Positions 24,720-33,818 of a stretch of 64,000 bases of DNA are shown here, one piece after another. The number at the start of each line of letters is the position of its first letter. Within the stretch, counting starts at the first letter, position 1. A model generated the notes under the pieces. That model ran no database searches. It was not told where the DNA came from and worked only from the letters and a program-made list of their open reading frames with translations. The translations under genes and the position numbers were made by a program. Origin of the DNA: Mytilus edulis (Eukaryota > Mollusca > Bivalvia > Mytilida > Mytilidae); assembly GCF_963676685.1 (NCBI RefSeq), contig NC_092345.1:86183592-86247591 (forward strand), in the 5' to 3' direction.

Positions 24720-25113
24720 GATATTTTTGCGCCTTTTCTCCGGATCGATATTGATATTAATAACGGTATATGCTTCAAACAACTGTTATGTGTACGTGGT
24801 CAATGAAAGAAACGGTGTATGTTTGTCCTATCATGCAAATATATACTATATGATTTCCTTTTACACCACCGATACTGTATATAAATTATGTCTTTCTTCA
24901 GCTCAATATATAACGAGGCCGACTGATTGATGGTTCATTTCATGAAAAAGAACTACAAAATCTAATGTACTTGCTCAGCAAATTTCAACTGTTAAAGACA
25001 TAAAGATAACCATCTCGTCTTGGTGCAAGACTTTTTTTTAACAATCAGAGTGGCATATATATATACATGGTATGAAAATACACTACTTAAATTTAATGTT
25101 TTATCGTTGTGAA

Positions 25114-25185
25114 GGGGATGTAGCTCAGTGGTAGAGCGTTCGCTTTGCATGTGAAAGGCCCCGGGTTCGATCCCCGGCATCTCCA
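25114..25185 (+). tRNA. tRNA-Ala(TGC), unit R17
   Basis: Matches R1; short TA allele upstream. Confidence 0.95.
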
Positions 25186-25368
25186 CTCCTAATTTTTTGT
25201 CAATGTAATTGAGTCCACATAAACTATGTCTTTCGTGCACTATCAAGTGAAAAATGTACAGTTAAACATAAGAGAGCATCTCCGACCTCTCGTAGGACAC
25301 CTACCTGAACACTTGTCCTGTGGTAAAAGGCGGAATTGAAAAGGAAATATTGATGAAAATCCAGGGAC

Positions 25369-25440
25369 GGGGATGTAGCTCAGTGGTAGAGCGTTCGCTT
25401 CGCATGTGAAAGGCCCCGGGTTCGATCCCCGGCATCTCCA
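25369..25440 (+). tRNA. tRNA-Ala(CGC), unit R17
   Basis: Last intact Ala-CGC gene of the array. Confidence 0.95.
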
Positions 25441-25968
25441 TATTTTTTGGCCGCAGACAAAAGCGCCATCGATAAATCAAAGTAATCTCGCCTACACAAT
25501 GCTGCTTTGCCTTGAAAATCATAGAAAGCGCAACGAAATGTTAGTGCTGTTTAAACAGCGCACTCGATCGGCACAGATGACTTCAAATTTCAAAATCATT
25601 CTTTAGAGGCATGTCTCAAATGCACGCTCAAACATTTCAGGCAAAGCCGAATAAATACCACACTCCCCCTTCCCCCCGACATGTTTTACTTGTGTCACAA
25701 TATTATATGGATTATAACTTAATTATCGTGAGTCAGAACAAATCGAATGTTAATGTTAATGATTCCAGCCTGAAACAATGCGTTATATAGCGTCGACGGT
25801 AGCGACTATTCGCGGTGATTTCGCTGCCTTTTGCAGTTTTAAGTTATTGACATTCTATAGTCTATCTAACGCCAGTCGACATTCCCAATGACGTTGTAAC
25901 GTACAAAAAGGCATGATTGCTGTTATTGTTGCTCTTTATATGTGTTAAGTTACCCCACTATGAGTAAG

Positions 25969-26040
25969 TCCCAGGTAGTCTAGTGGTTAGGATTCCGCGC
26001 TCTCACCGCGGCGGCCGGGGTTCGATTCCCCGTCTGGGAA
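25969..26040 (+). tRNA. tRNA-Glu(CTC), unit R18
   Basis: Matches R1. The flank 30-61 bp downstream (26070-26101) is the apparent source of the insert that breaks the Ala-CGC gene of this unit. Confidence 0.95.
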
Positions 26041-26434
26041 GATATTTTTGCGCCTTTTCTCCGGATCGATATTGATATTAATAACGGTATATGCTTCAAA
26101 CAACTGTTATGTGTACGTGGTCAATGAAAGAAACGGTGTATGTTTGTCCTATCATGCAAATATATACTATATGATTTCCTTTTACACCACCGATACTGTA
26201 TATAAATTATGTCTTTCTTCAGCTCAATATATAACGAGGCCGACTGATTGATGGTTCATTTCATGAAAAAGAACTACAAAATCTAATGTACTTGCTCAGC
26301 AAATTTCAACTGTTAAAGACATAAAGATAACCATCTCGTCTTGGTGCAAGACTTTTTTTTAACAATCAGAGTGGCATATATATATACATGGTATGAAAAT
26401 ACACTACTTAAATTTAATGTTTTATCGTTGTGAA

Positions 26435-26506
26435 GGGGATGTAGCTCAGTGGTAGAGCGTTCGCTTTGCATGTGAAAGGCCCCGGGTTCGATCCCCGGCA
26501 TCTCCA
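26435..26506 (+). tRNA. tRNA-Ala(TGC), unit R18
   Basis: Last Ala-TGC gene of the array; matches R1. Confidence 0.95.
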
Positions 26507-26689
26507 CTCCTAATTTTTTGTCAATGTAATTGAGTCCACATAAACTATGTCTTTCGTGCACTATCAAGTGAAAAATGTACAGTTAAACATAAGAGAGCAT
26601 CTCCGACCTCTCGTAGGACACCTACCTGAACACTTGTCCTGTGGTAAAAGGCGGAATTGAAAAGGAAATATTGATGAAAATCCAGGGAC

Positions 26690-26787
26690 GGGGATGTAGC
26701 TTAGTGGTAGAGCGTTGTTTGAAGCATATACCGTTATTAATATCAATAGCATGTGAAAGGCCCCGGGTTCGATCCCCGGCATCTCCA
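26690..26787 (+). pseudogene. tRNA-Ala(CGC) broken by an inverted flank insert, unit R18
   Basis: Both ends of the Ala gene are present (GGGGATG start, intact T-arm, CATCTCCA end), but six bases covering the 5' side of the anticodon stem, the loop start and the first anticodon base are replaced by 32 bases at 26717-26748. That insert is the exact reverse complement of 26070-26101, in the Glu downstream flank of the same unit. The D-stem also carries C to T (GCTT instead of GCTC). With the anticodon destroyed this is a pseudogene; it is not a tRNA intron, because the insert removes stem and anticodon bases rather than sitting after base 37. Confidence 0.93.
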
Positions 26788-27315
26788 TATTTTTTGGCCG
26801 CAGACAAAAGCGCCATCGATAAATCAAAGTAATCTCGCCTACACAATGCTGCTTTGCCTTGAAAATCATAGAAAGCGCAACGAAATGTTAGTGCTGTTTA
26901 AACAGCGCACTCGATCGGCACAGATGACTTCAAATTTCAAAATCATTCTTTAGAGGCATGTCTCAAATGCACGCTCAAACATTTCAGGCAAAGCCGAATA
27001 AATACCACACTCCCCCTTCCCCCCGACATGTTTTACTTGTGTCACAATATTATATGGATTATAACTTAATTATCGTGAGTCAGAACAAATCGAATGTTAA
27101 TGTTAATGATTCCAGCCTGAAACAATGCGTTATATAGCGTCGACGGTAGCGACTATTCGCGGTGATTTCGCTGCCTTTTGCAGTTTTAAGTTATTGACAT
27201 TCTATAGTCTATCTAACGCCAGTCGACATTCCCAATGACGTTGTAACGTACAAAAAGGCATGATTGCTGTTATTGTTGCTCTTTATATGTGTTAAGTTAC
27301 CCCACTATGAGTAAG

Positions 27316-27387
27316 TCCCAGGTAGTCTAGTGGTTAGGATTCCGCGCTCTCACCGCGGCGGCCGGGGTTCGATTCCCCGTCTGGGAA
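27316..27387 (+). tRNA. tRNA-Glu(CTC), unit R19 (last full tRNA)
   Basis: Body matches R1. Its downstream flank has one A-to-G change (27427) and is cut after CTGTTATGT, where a second copy of the Glu upstream flank has been joined. Confidence 0.94.
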
Positions 27388-27458
27388 GATATTTTTGCGC
27401 CTTTTCTCCGGATCGATATTGATATTGATAACGGTATATGCTTCAAACAACTGTTATG

Positions 27459-27492
27459 TATTACCCCACTATGAGTAAGTCCCAGGTAGTCT
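27459..27492 (+). pseudogene. Truncated tRNA-Glu 5' stub at the array end
   Basis: From about 27460 the sequence repeats the normal Glu 5' flank (TTACCCCACTATGAGTAAG) and then the first 13 bases of tRNA-Glu (27480-27492) before switching to LINE-derived DNA. It cannot fold or make a tRNA. It marks the right border of the array. Confidence 0.88.
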
Positions 27493-28000
27493 GTACGCTG
27501 TTGGTGTAGACGGTGCCTTTCTCTAGTTCGTGAATCTCCGGTTTTGTAATAGTTTTGTGGATACGTCTTGTTATTCATTATATACGTTCCTAGCTGCTCT
27601 TCTCGGCCTTTGTTTTAATTCTTTGTCTGGATTGCTTTAATAGGGGACCTATACAGTGGATGCATATTCTAACCATGGTGATACAGGAGATCTAGTGTCT
27701 TTGATGCCTTCCCTACCGTCTTGCTGATATGAGTTTCCCGCTGTAGGTTGCTGGTGGCAGGTTAATCATTTGACCCTGTAATGGTCCATTTGTTTGAAAG
27801 AGTCTTTTGTGGGGCACTTTGTCAAAACGTTTTAAAGAAATCTAGCAGGGTAATTTCTGAATGTTCTCCTTGATCTAATTTTTTGCCAATTTTATCAAGG
27901 GTTATTAGGAGCTGGGTTTGCTTTGAACCGGTGTTGATGGTCACATATGGTTTGGTGATGGTCAAAGTGAACCATGATGGTGCTGTGAACAATGTGTTCC

Positions 28001-28182
28001 AAATAAACTCATCATAGATACCAGGACTAAATTTTGCATATACGCCAGACGCGCGTTTTGTCTACAAAAGACTCATCAGTGACGCTCGAATCCAAAAAAA
28101 TTAAAAGGCCAATTAAAGTACGAAGTTGAAGAGCATTGAGGACCAAAATTCCAAAAAGTTTTGCCAAATTCAGTTAAGGTAA
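28001..28182 (+). repeat. Short interspersed repeat nested in the LINE
   Basis: About 180 bp that interrupts the LINE reading frame; the LINE resumes at about 28183. It contains CGCCAGACGCGCGTT and ACTCATCAGTGACGCTC, wording I know as a very common mussel interspersed repeat. Type (SINE or MITE) not settled; boundaries approximate. Confidence 0.65.
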
Positions 28183-28480
28183 TTCCAAGAGTTTTCAGCA
28201 GATTGAAATCAATGAGACTGATCTGTCGTTTGAAGTTTTGTGTTTTTCAGCTTTCTTGAATACTGGTACATTATTGGCAGCTCGCCAGTCGTTAGGGATG
28301 GTTCCTGTGTCTAAATTTCTGGTAAAGTATAGTCAGGCATGGTGCTATATGTTCATCTGATTTTTTAAGTATATAAGCTGGAATTTCAACAAACTTAGTG
28401 GCTTTGAACGATTTAAGGCTCAGGTCTGGCTGACTGTGTATTCCATAGTTTGAAATGACCCTGTGTAATGTGTGATATAA

Positions 28481-28726
28481 AGTAAAATCACAAAAATACT
28501 GAACTCAGAGGAAAATCAAATAGTAAAGTCCCTAATCATGGCAAAATCGAACGACAAAACACATAAAAAAAAATGGACAACAACTGTCATATTCCTGACT
28601 TGGTACAGGCATTTTTTAATGTAGAAAATGCTGGATTAAACCTGGTTTTATAGCGCTATACCTCTCACTTTGTACGACAGTGTCATCAAATTCCGTTATA
28701 TTTACAATGATGCGTGAACTAAACAT
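28481..28726 (+). repeat. Interspersed repeat family A, copy 1
   Basis: Starts near AAAATCACAAAAATACTGAAC and includes CTGACTTGGTACAGGCATTT. A second, inverted and more diverged copy lies at 33091-33301. It sits between the linker and reverse-transcriptase parts of the LINE remnant, so it was inserted into it. Confidence 0.75.
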
Positions 28727-29539
28727 GTTATGCATATCATCTTTTGTGTAAACAGATTGCAACTGAATGTTTAACATTGAAGCTTGTGTTGGTGTATCAC
28801 TGTGGAGTAGTCCATCTTTGTCATTAATGATTACAATGACTGTTGATTCTTGTTTCCTGCTCTTGGTGTAAAACCAGAAGTGTTTTGCTTGCTACTTGTG
28901 AAATCGTCCCTTTATTTTCCATGAACAACCTTGGATTCTTTATGTAACTTAACCTTGAGGAATCTGTATCGTTTCCAATCTTTAGTGTTTTTGATTCTTT
29001 TGGCCTTTTTGTTGATGCTAATTTTCAATAGCTGTGTATTCCTCCAAGTCTGTTTTGTTAGTACGTATGGTGTCATTACATTCCTGATGAGTTTTTTAAA
29101 AATTATTCCACAGTGTGTTGATGTCGCTGGATTTGGTGTTTTGAAAATCTGTGAGGTTATCCGTAATAATTTTCTTAATACCCATCATATCGTTTTTTCT
29201 AAGAGATTGATAGTTCTCTTGATTGGTTTTAGTTTTGTGATTTTGCTGCTAGATCTAAAAGAACGATGTCGTGGTCACTATTTTCGATTGATGGGAGTGT
29301 CTCTCAAGACGACCTGGATGTGATGTAAACAGAAGGCCCAAAGGAATTCACCCTCTAGTTGATTTGTCTACCAGTTGTTGGATGTTCAGGTCTGCAGTCA
29401 TTATAATGCAAGCTAGGTTGACCTGTGTTGGTACTTGATTGGTACTTGATTGCTGTGTGTATCATATGAGGTTCTTCCAATGTCTGGAAGATTGAAGTCA
29501 ACTCCAAATAGGAATATGTTGTTCTTATTTTTCCCTAAC

Positions 29540-30020
29540 GTTCAGAGAAATAAATGACGCCACGGATACATAACAACAGCGTTAAAATTTGGAAGACCTG
29601 GATGGTTAGATATTATGGCAATGTCATCCGCATGCCACCGAGGAACAAATACCTTGTACAATATCCACAAAGCTTATAAGGAGACCACTTATTCGAATCG
29701 GAGACCACTTATTCGAATCCGAGACAAAGCAAAGTACTTGAGAATTTCGAAATCGAAATCAACCAAGCCAACATTAACACTCTTAGAAATTATTAAGAGG
29801 CGAGCTGCTAGATTGGTCTATAATGACTACACATCACATACACCAGAATGTGTCCCGACAATACTAGAAGAACTAAAACAAGCCTGATAACAGATAACTG
29901 GATATCAACGCTCTATCGTATCAAGAACGATCTGATAGACACCAACAAGAGTACTTACATCAAAGGTGAGACAGTAGAAGTCGTCTTCCAATACAGGATA
30001 AACAATAATGTCTATATGAA
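29540..30020 (+). pseudogene. LINE reverse-transcriptase C-terminal fragment
   Basis: Plus-strand frames read NQANINTLRNY, then RRAARLVYNDYTSHTPE, then LYRIKNDLID with frame changes between. This is the C-terminal tail typical of CR1/Jockey-like LINE proteins, from a copy different from and opposite to the minus-strand LINE next to it. GGAGACCACTTATTCGAATC is tandemly duplicated near 29680-29720. The first 200 bp are not recognised. Confidence 0.7.
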
Positions 30021-30161
30021 ATTCTTTCTACAAAGATTTTTTTATCATTGTTACATTTAAATACCATTTTTAGAGTAACACATTTGATTTCATTGTAATC
30101 ACCGGACTAGATTTATAATGTCATCATGCACAGAGTTTGACATTGTACCAACATTTAAACC

Positions 30162-31013
30162 TTTGATTTTTCAACACTTTATACCACTATTCCACATAAA
30201 CTTAAAGCTCGGCTGAAAGAACTCGTCAGCTTATGTTTCTTTAACAAAAAGGGCACTAGACGCTTTAAATATCTAGTTTTGGGCAGGAATTCAGCTTCTT
30301 TGTGAAAAATCATAGAGTCAAGCAAAAAATACACCGAAGAGGATATCACTGCCATGCTGGACTTTTTAATTGACAACATATTTGTTGAATTTGGAGGTTT
30401 TGTCTTCCAACAGACTATTGTAATCCCAATGGGTACCAATTGCACTCCTCTACTTGCAGATTTGTTTTTGTATTCCTATGAAGCAGAGGCTTGTACAGAA
30501 AGGAGAAAAGAAATTAGCCCAGTCTTTCGGTATATTGATGATGTACTGTCTCTTAATAATAATCGATTCAGTGATCACCAATTAACATTTAAATATATCC
30601 AAGTGAACTTGAAATTAAAAAAAACTACCGACACAGATAAATCTGCTTCATATTTAGACCTTTTTTGTCGAAATGACTACGGATGGTAGGTTGAATACCA
30701 AAATTTATGACAAACGCGATGATTTTAATTTTCCTATAGTCAACTTTCCATTTCTGTGTAGCAACATCCCAGCAGCACCAGCATATGGAGTATATGTGTC
30801 TCAATTGATACGTTACCCTAGAGCTAGCTCGAAGTACATTGATTTTGTTGAACGAAGAATACTGCTTTCTCAAAAGTTGCTTAGACAGGGCTATGAATGA
30901 ATCAAATTAAGGTCATCACTCAAGAAATTTTACGGTCGCCATCATCAGCTGATTGGCCATTATGACAAAAGTGTGTCAGAAATCATATCTGATATTCTTC
31001 CTCAGTCATAATA
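30162..31013 (+). pseudogene. Broken reverse transcriptase, probably Penelope-like
   Basis: Begins FDFSTLYTTIPHKLK, continues after an in-frame TGA (30303) to IPMGTNCTPLLADLFLYSYE and the catalytic RYIDDVLSLNN (around 30529-30560), then a frameshift near 30690 leads into a tail with RYPRASSKYIDFVERR and KFYGRHHQLIGHYD. The YIDD motif marks a reverse transcriptase; the PMGTNC/LADLFL wording resembles the Penelope-like elements common in bivalve genomes. Stops, a frameshift and a missing 5' part mean it is dead. Confident of reverse transcriptase, less so of the family. Confidence 0.78.
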
Positions 31014-31029
31014 ATTAACCTTCTAATAT

Positions 31030-31285
31030 TACCGAACTGAACAAAGAAATAACACGACGGATGCCGTATACGGTGTAGGAAATGCTTACCCTTCCGGAGC
31101 ACCTGATTTTACTCCCGGTTTTTAGTGGAGTTCGTGTTGTTTCTTACTTATTATTTTTAACTGTTGATGTAAATGTCTTTTGGTTTTACGAGTCTTTGTT
31201 TACTCCTTGGTTTTTGATTATTATTGTCTTTGAAACGTTCCATTTAGGAACCTCACTTTTATATGAAACCAGAAGTATAATTTGA
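31030..31285 (+). repeat. Repeat tail downstream of the reverse transcriptase
   Basis: Contains GCTTACCCTTCCGGAGCACC followed by T-rich DNA. I know this as a very abundant bivalve repeat segment, probably the 3' region of the same element class. Confidence 0.55.
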
Positions 31286-31342
31286 TGAATAGCTAATGTT
31301 TGTGTCAGTTGTTCAAATGCTATCGAGAATACGGTAAGTAGA

Positions 31343-31522
31343 AATGAGAAGATGTGGTATGAGACAGCTCTCCATCAAAGTCACAATGTGTGAAAGTAAA
31401 CCAGTATAGGTCAAAGAAAGGCTTTCAACACAGAGCCTTTGCTCTCACAGAACAACAAGCTTCAAAGGGCCCCAAAATGACTAGAGTAAAACAGTCCAAA
31501 TAGGAAAACCAACGGTCTAATT
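31343..31522 (+). repeat. Interspersed repeat family B, left part
   Basis: Includes GATGTGGTATGAGACAGCTCT and GGGCCCCAAAATGACTAG. The element is split by the MITE at 31525-31959 and resumes at 31962. Confidence 0.65.
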
Positions 31523-31524
31523 TA

Positions 31525-31959
31525 TAGGGAAAACGGTACTATTTATTCTGCTATAGGCGACAATACTTACAATTCCTAAATTTACCACTTTTTATAATAA
31601 AAACCTGGAGAAAACAGTTATGTGTGGTGTTAGTACATTATTAATCTATTTTAAAAATTAAAGCCAAATAGTATCATGACCAATTTCCAACGGAGCTTGT
31701 TAATGTTATCCATGCCCACCGTCATTTTACAATTTTTTTAAATTTTGGAAGCCTTTTCGAATAATTCTCTAGAAAATATTTCAATAGATTTTAAATTATA
31801 TTGTAAATTTACACACTGCAGTTATTCATAGATAATTAAAAACATATATTGTACCCTTATATCCAATCACAGCGCTCCTAATTTGACTTCCTTCACCTGC
31901 CTTGGGTACACAAAAGGCCAACCTAAGGCTGGGAAAATGTAATACTACCGTTTTCCCTA
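31525..31959. mobile_element. Nested MITE with TA target duplication
   Basis: 435 bp bounded by terminal inverted repeats TAGGGAAAACGGTA and TACCGTTTTCCCTA, with TA on both sides (31523-31524 and 31960-31961). The TA duplication suggests a Tc1/mariner-type mobiliser. No open frame of note inside. Confidence 0.8.
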
Positions 31960-31961
31960 TA

Positions 31962-32260
31962 TAAGTAACGAGAAACGAGAAACATTTATGAACCATTTAA
32001 CAAACGAAAACAACTGAACATCAGGTTCCAGACTTAGGAGAGGTCCAAAGGCCTGAAATGCTGCCGGTTTCAACGTTTCAACAGGCACCAACCTTCATTC
32101 TAACCTGGAGCAGTAGAGTAACATGACGACATAGAAACACAAGCTATTTCAATTAATATTTTATGGTGTAACTCAATCAAAACAACATATAGAAAACAAG
32201 TAAACATACACTGAACGAATACATTTGATCTACGACACAATGTAAAACAATGTCAAAAGA
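31962..32260 (+). repeat. Interspersed repeat family B, right part
   Basis: Starts AAGTAACGAGAAACGAGAAAC, directly continuing the left part once the MITE is removed; ends near CAATGTAAAACAATGTC. Confidence 0.65.
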
Positions 32261-32942
32261 CAACTATGACCTAGTTCTTTTTTTATTAGATTGCCAATTG
32301 TTTAGAAAACTTTCATCAACTTACCTGGAATTCACAAGTTTTTGTGTAACATGCAGCAAATAGAAGAAGAGAAATAGATACAAATTTGTTCGACAGTTGT
32401 TTAACTGCTTTCGAGCATTTGACTTGTTTATGTCTTTATTTTGATTAGATAGCGAATTGTTAAGAATCCTCGGTTCACATTCTGTTCCGTCATGCTTTCC
32501 TCAGACTGTTGATGGTGTCTTCGTTACCAAACATCCACTGACTGTGTACTCAATGATATTTTAGTCTGGGAAGACATGATTTATTCATTACCTGTAGTTT
32601 GCAGGGGACTTTGAACTATCTTCCAGAACTGCACGTATTCTTAGATAGGTACTTTTCCTTTTTCTTTTACTTATTTCGTTTGTGTTTTTTGATGATCTGC
32701 TTTTTATTTTTTATTTTGTCCTTTTACACCAATGTCCCAAGTTAGGAAGGGATGATAGATACATATACAATTTAGCTTTAACCTCACAGAATTCTCTATG
32801 TGCCTGTCCCCAATGATAGTTCAGTGGTTGTCCTTGGGTGTTGTAAATATTTCCTTTTTGATTTTTTTCACATTTTGTCATGCTGGTATTTTTTTCTATA
32901 CTTATAAATCCTGTCATTGTAATGTTGTGCCATGGTATAGTT

Positions 32943-32948
<6 letters not shown>
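32261..32948. other. Non-coding stretch with a repeat fragment
   Basis: No supportable gene. 32760-32930 resembles a mussel interspersed repeat (TTCAGTGGTTGTCCTTGGGTG); the rest is AT-rich and unassigned. Confidence 0.4.

Positions 32949-32974
<26 letters not shown>
32949..32974. repeat. (AT)n microsatellite
   Basis: Thirteen AT dinucleotides after a T run. Confidence 0.95.
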
Positions 32975-32979
<5 letters not shown>

Positions 32980-33090
32980 TGTTTTTATAGTGATTAAGCT
33001 AATAATAACACAATGTTGACTGCTCTACATTTATACCTATTATGTCTGTATGTTTGGTTCACACATCGTTGTCAATAAAATGGAATGGTA

Positions 33091-33301
33091 TGCAACTGTT
33101 ATACAAGTGAGGGGTTTAGCTAGCTATATGACCAGGTTTATCACAGCATTTTCTACATAATAAAATGCCTGTACCAAGTCAGGAATAAGACAGTTGTTAT
33201 CCATTCGTTTGAAGTGTTTGAGGATTAGATTTTGCCATTTGATTGGGGATTTTACTTTTTGAATTTTTTCCTCAAAGTTCAGTTTTTTGTGATTTTACTT
33301 T
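33091..33301 (-). repeat. Interspersed repeat family A, copy 2
   Basis: Reverse complement reads AAAATCACAAAAAACTGAAC ... CTGACTTGGTACAGGCATTT, matching copy 1 at 28481 with several differences. Confidence 0.75.
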
Positions 33302-33756
33302 TTATTGCTTACTATACCTTGTGGGTTTCACTCATTATTGCAGACTTTACAGTAACCTACATTCACATCCTTTGGGACTCATGTAGATAAATATAACCCT
33401 CTAATTATTGTTATTTTAATTAAATGTAAGACATTAAGATCTTTAAATTTACTAAATGCCATAAGTGCTAGAAACTGTTTCAATCAGCATTGGCTTTTCA
33501 TCTTATGATAGTACTCTTTTGGAAACAAATTATATCAAAATCCTTTATGGATAACAAGGGCAGATCTTATTCGTACTATTCAGCACAGGAGGAAACACAA
33601 ATCTATTATCCAAAAATATTTGGGAAAACACATGCAATAATATCTTCCTTTTATACCTCTTAATCTTTATTTTGAAGACTAGGTCCACCTCATACTTTGT
33701 TGTATTTTTTACAAGAAAAAATGAAAAAATATGAGGACAGGACAAGCAATTAGTAA
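33302..33756. other. AT-rich DNA, nothing recognised
   Basis: Frames on both strands are short and resemble no family I know. Confidence 0.4.
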
Positions 33757-33818
33757 AAGGTGACATACAACAACACAGCTATATATATATATCCAGCTGT
33801 GTTGTTGTATGTCACCTT
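33757..33818. repeat. Perfect 24-bp inverted repeat (hairpin)
   Basis: Arms 33757-33780 (AAGGTGACATACAACAACAC then AGCT) and 33795-33818 pair perfectly around a 14-base loop of AT repeats plus CC. Another AT run follows at about 33818-33829. It could extrude as a cruciform or be the centre of a fold-back element. Confidence 0.95.

Larger units (their letters stand above)
3341..27492 (+). repeat. Right arm of tRNA tandem array (units R1-R19)
   Basis: Eighteen units and a final partial one, all on the plus strand in the order Glu(CTC), Ala(TGC), Ala(CGC). Period is 1321 bp in R1-R6, R12, R17 and R18, and 1323 bp in R8-R11 and R13-R16, where a TA dinucleotide run is one repeat longer. Spacers in R1 are 394 bp (Glu to Ala-TGC), 183 bp (Ala-TGC to Ala-CGC) and 528 bp (to the next Glu); apart from a 14-bp palindrome (GCTGTTTAAACAGC, 4646-4659 in R1) I see no further gene in them. 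Homogeneity suggests recent amplification or gene conversion. Tandem tRNA arrays are known in Xenopus and Entamoeba. Confidence 0.97.
27493..29520 (-). pseudogene. Decayed LINE (endonuclease/reverse transcriptase) remnant
   Basis: On the minus strand, broken frames can be read in retrotransposon order. From high to low coordinates: an endonuclease tail near 29500-29150, a Lys/Arg-rich linker (near 28950), the reverse-transcriptase start (IPAYILKKSDEHIAPCL near 28390-28330), the core (QTQLLITLDKIG then LDFFK.FDKVPHKRL near 27920-27790, with a one-base frameshift), and a C-terminal part (LEYASTV, RRAARNVYNE) near 27660-27580. The segment with the catalytic YxDD is missing between core and C-terminus. 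Many stops; not functional. The overall wording fits CR1/Jockey-like LINEs; the exact clade is not determined. Confidence 0.82.

Noticed and set aside
26641-26869. Reading the insert in the R18 Ala gene as a tRNA intron
   Set aside because: An intron would sit one base after the anticodon and leave stem and anticodon intact. Here six bases including anticodon base 34 are lost, and the insert is an inverted piece of local flank.
1-27492. CRISPR array
   Set aside because: The regular direct repeats are over 1.3 kb long, contain tRNA genes, have no unique spacers, and the genome is animal.
28931-29323. 130-codon plus-strand frame with hydrophobic segments
   Set aside because: It lies antisense to the LINE linker/endonuclease region on the minus strand; the hydrophobic look comes from complementing Lys-rich codons.
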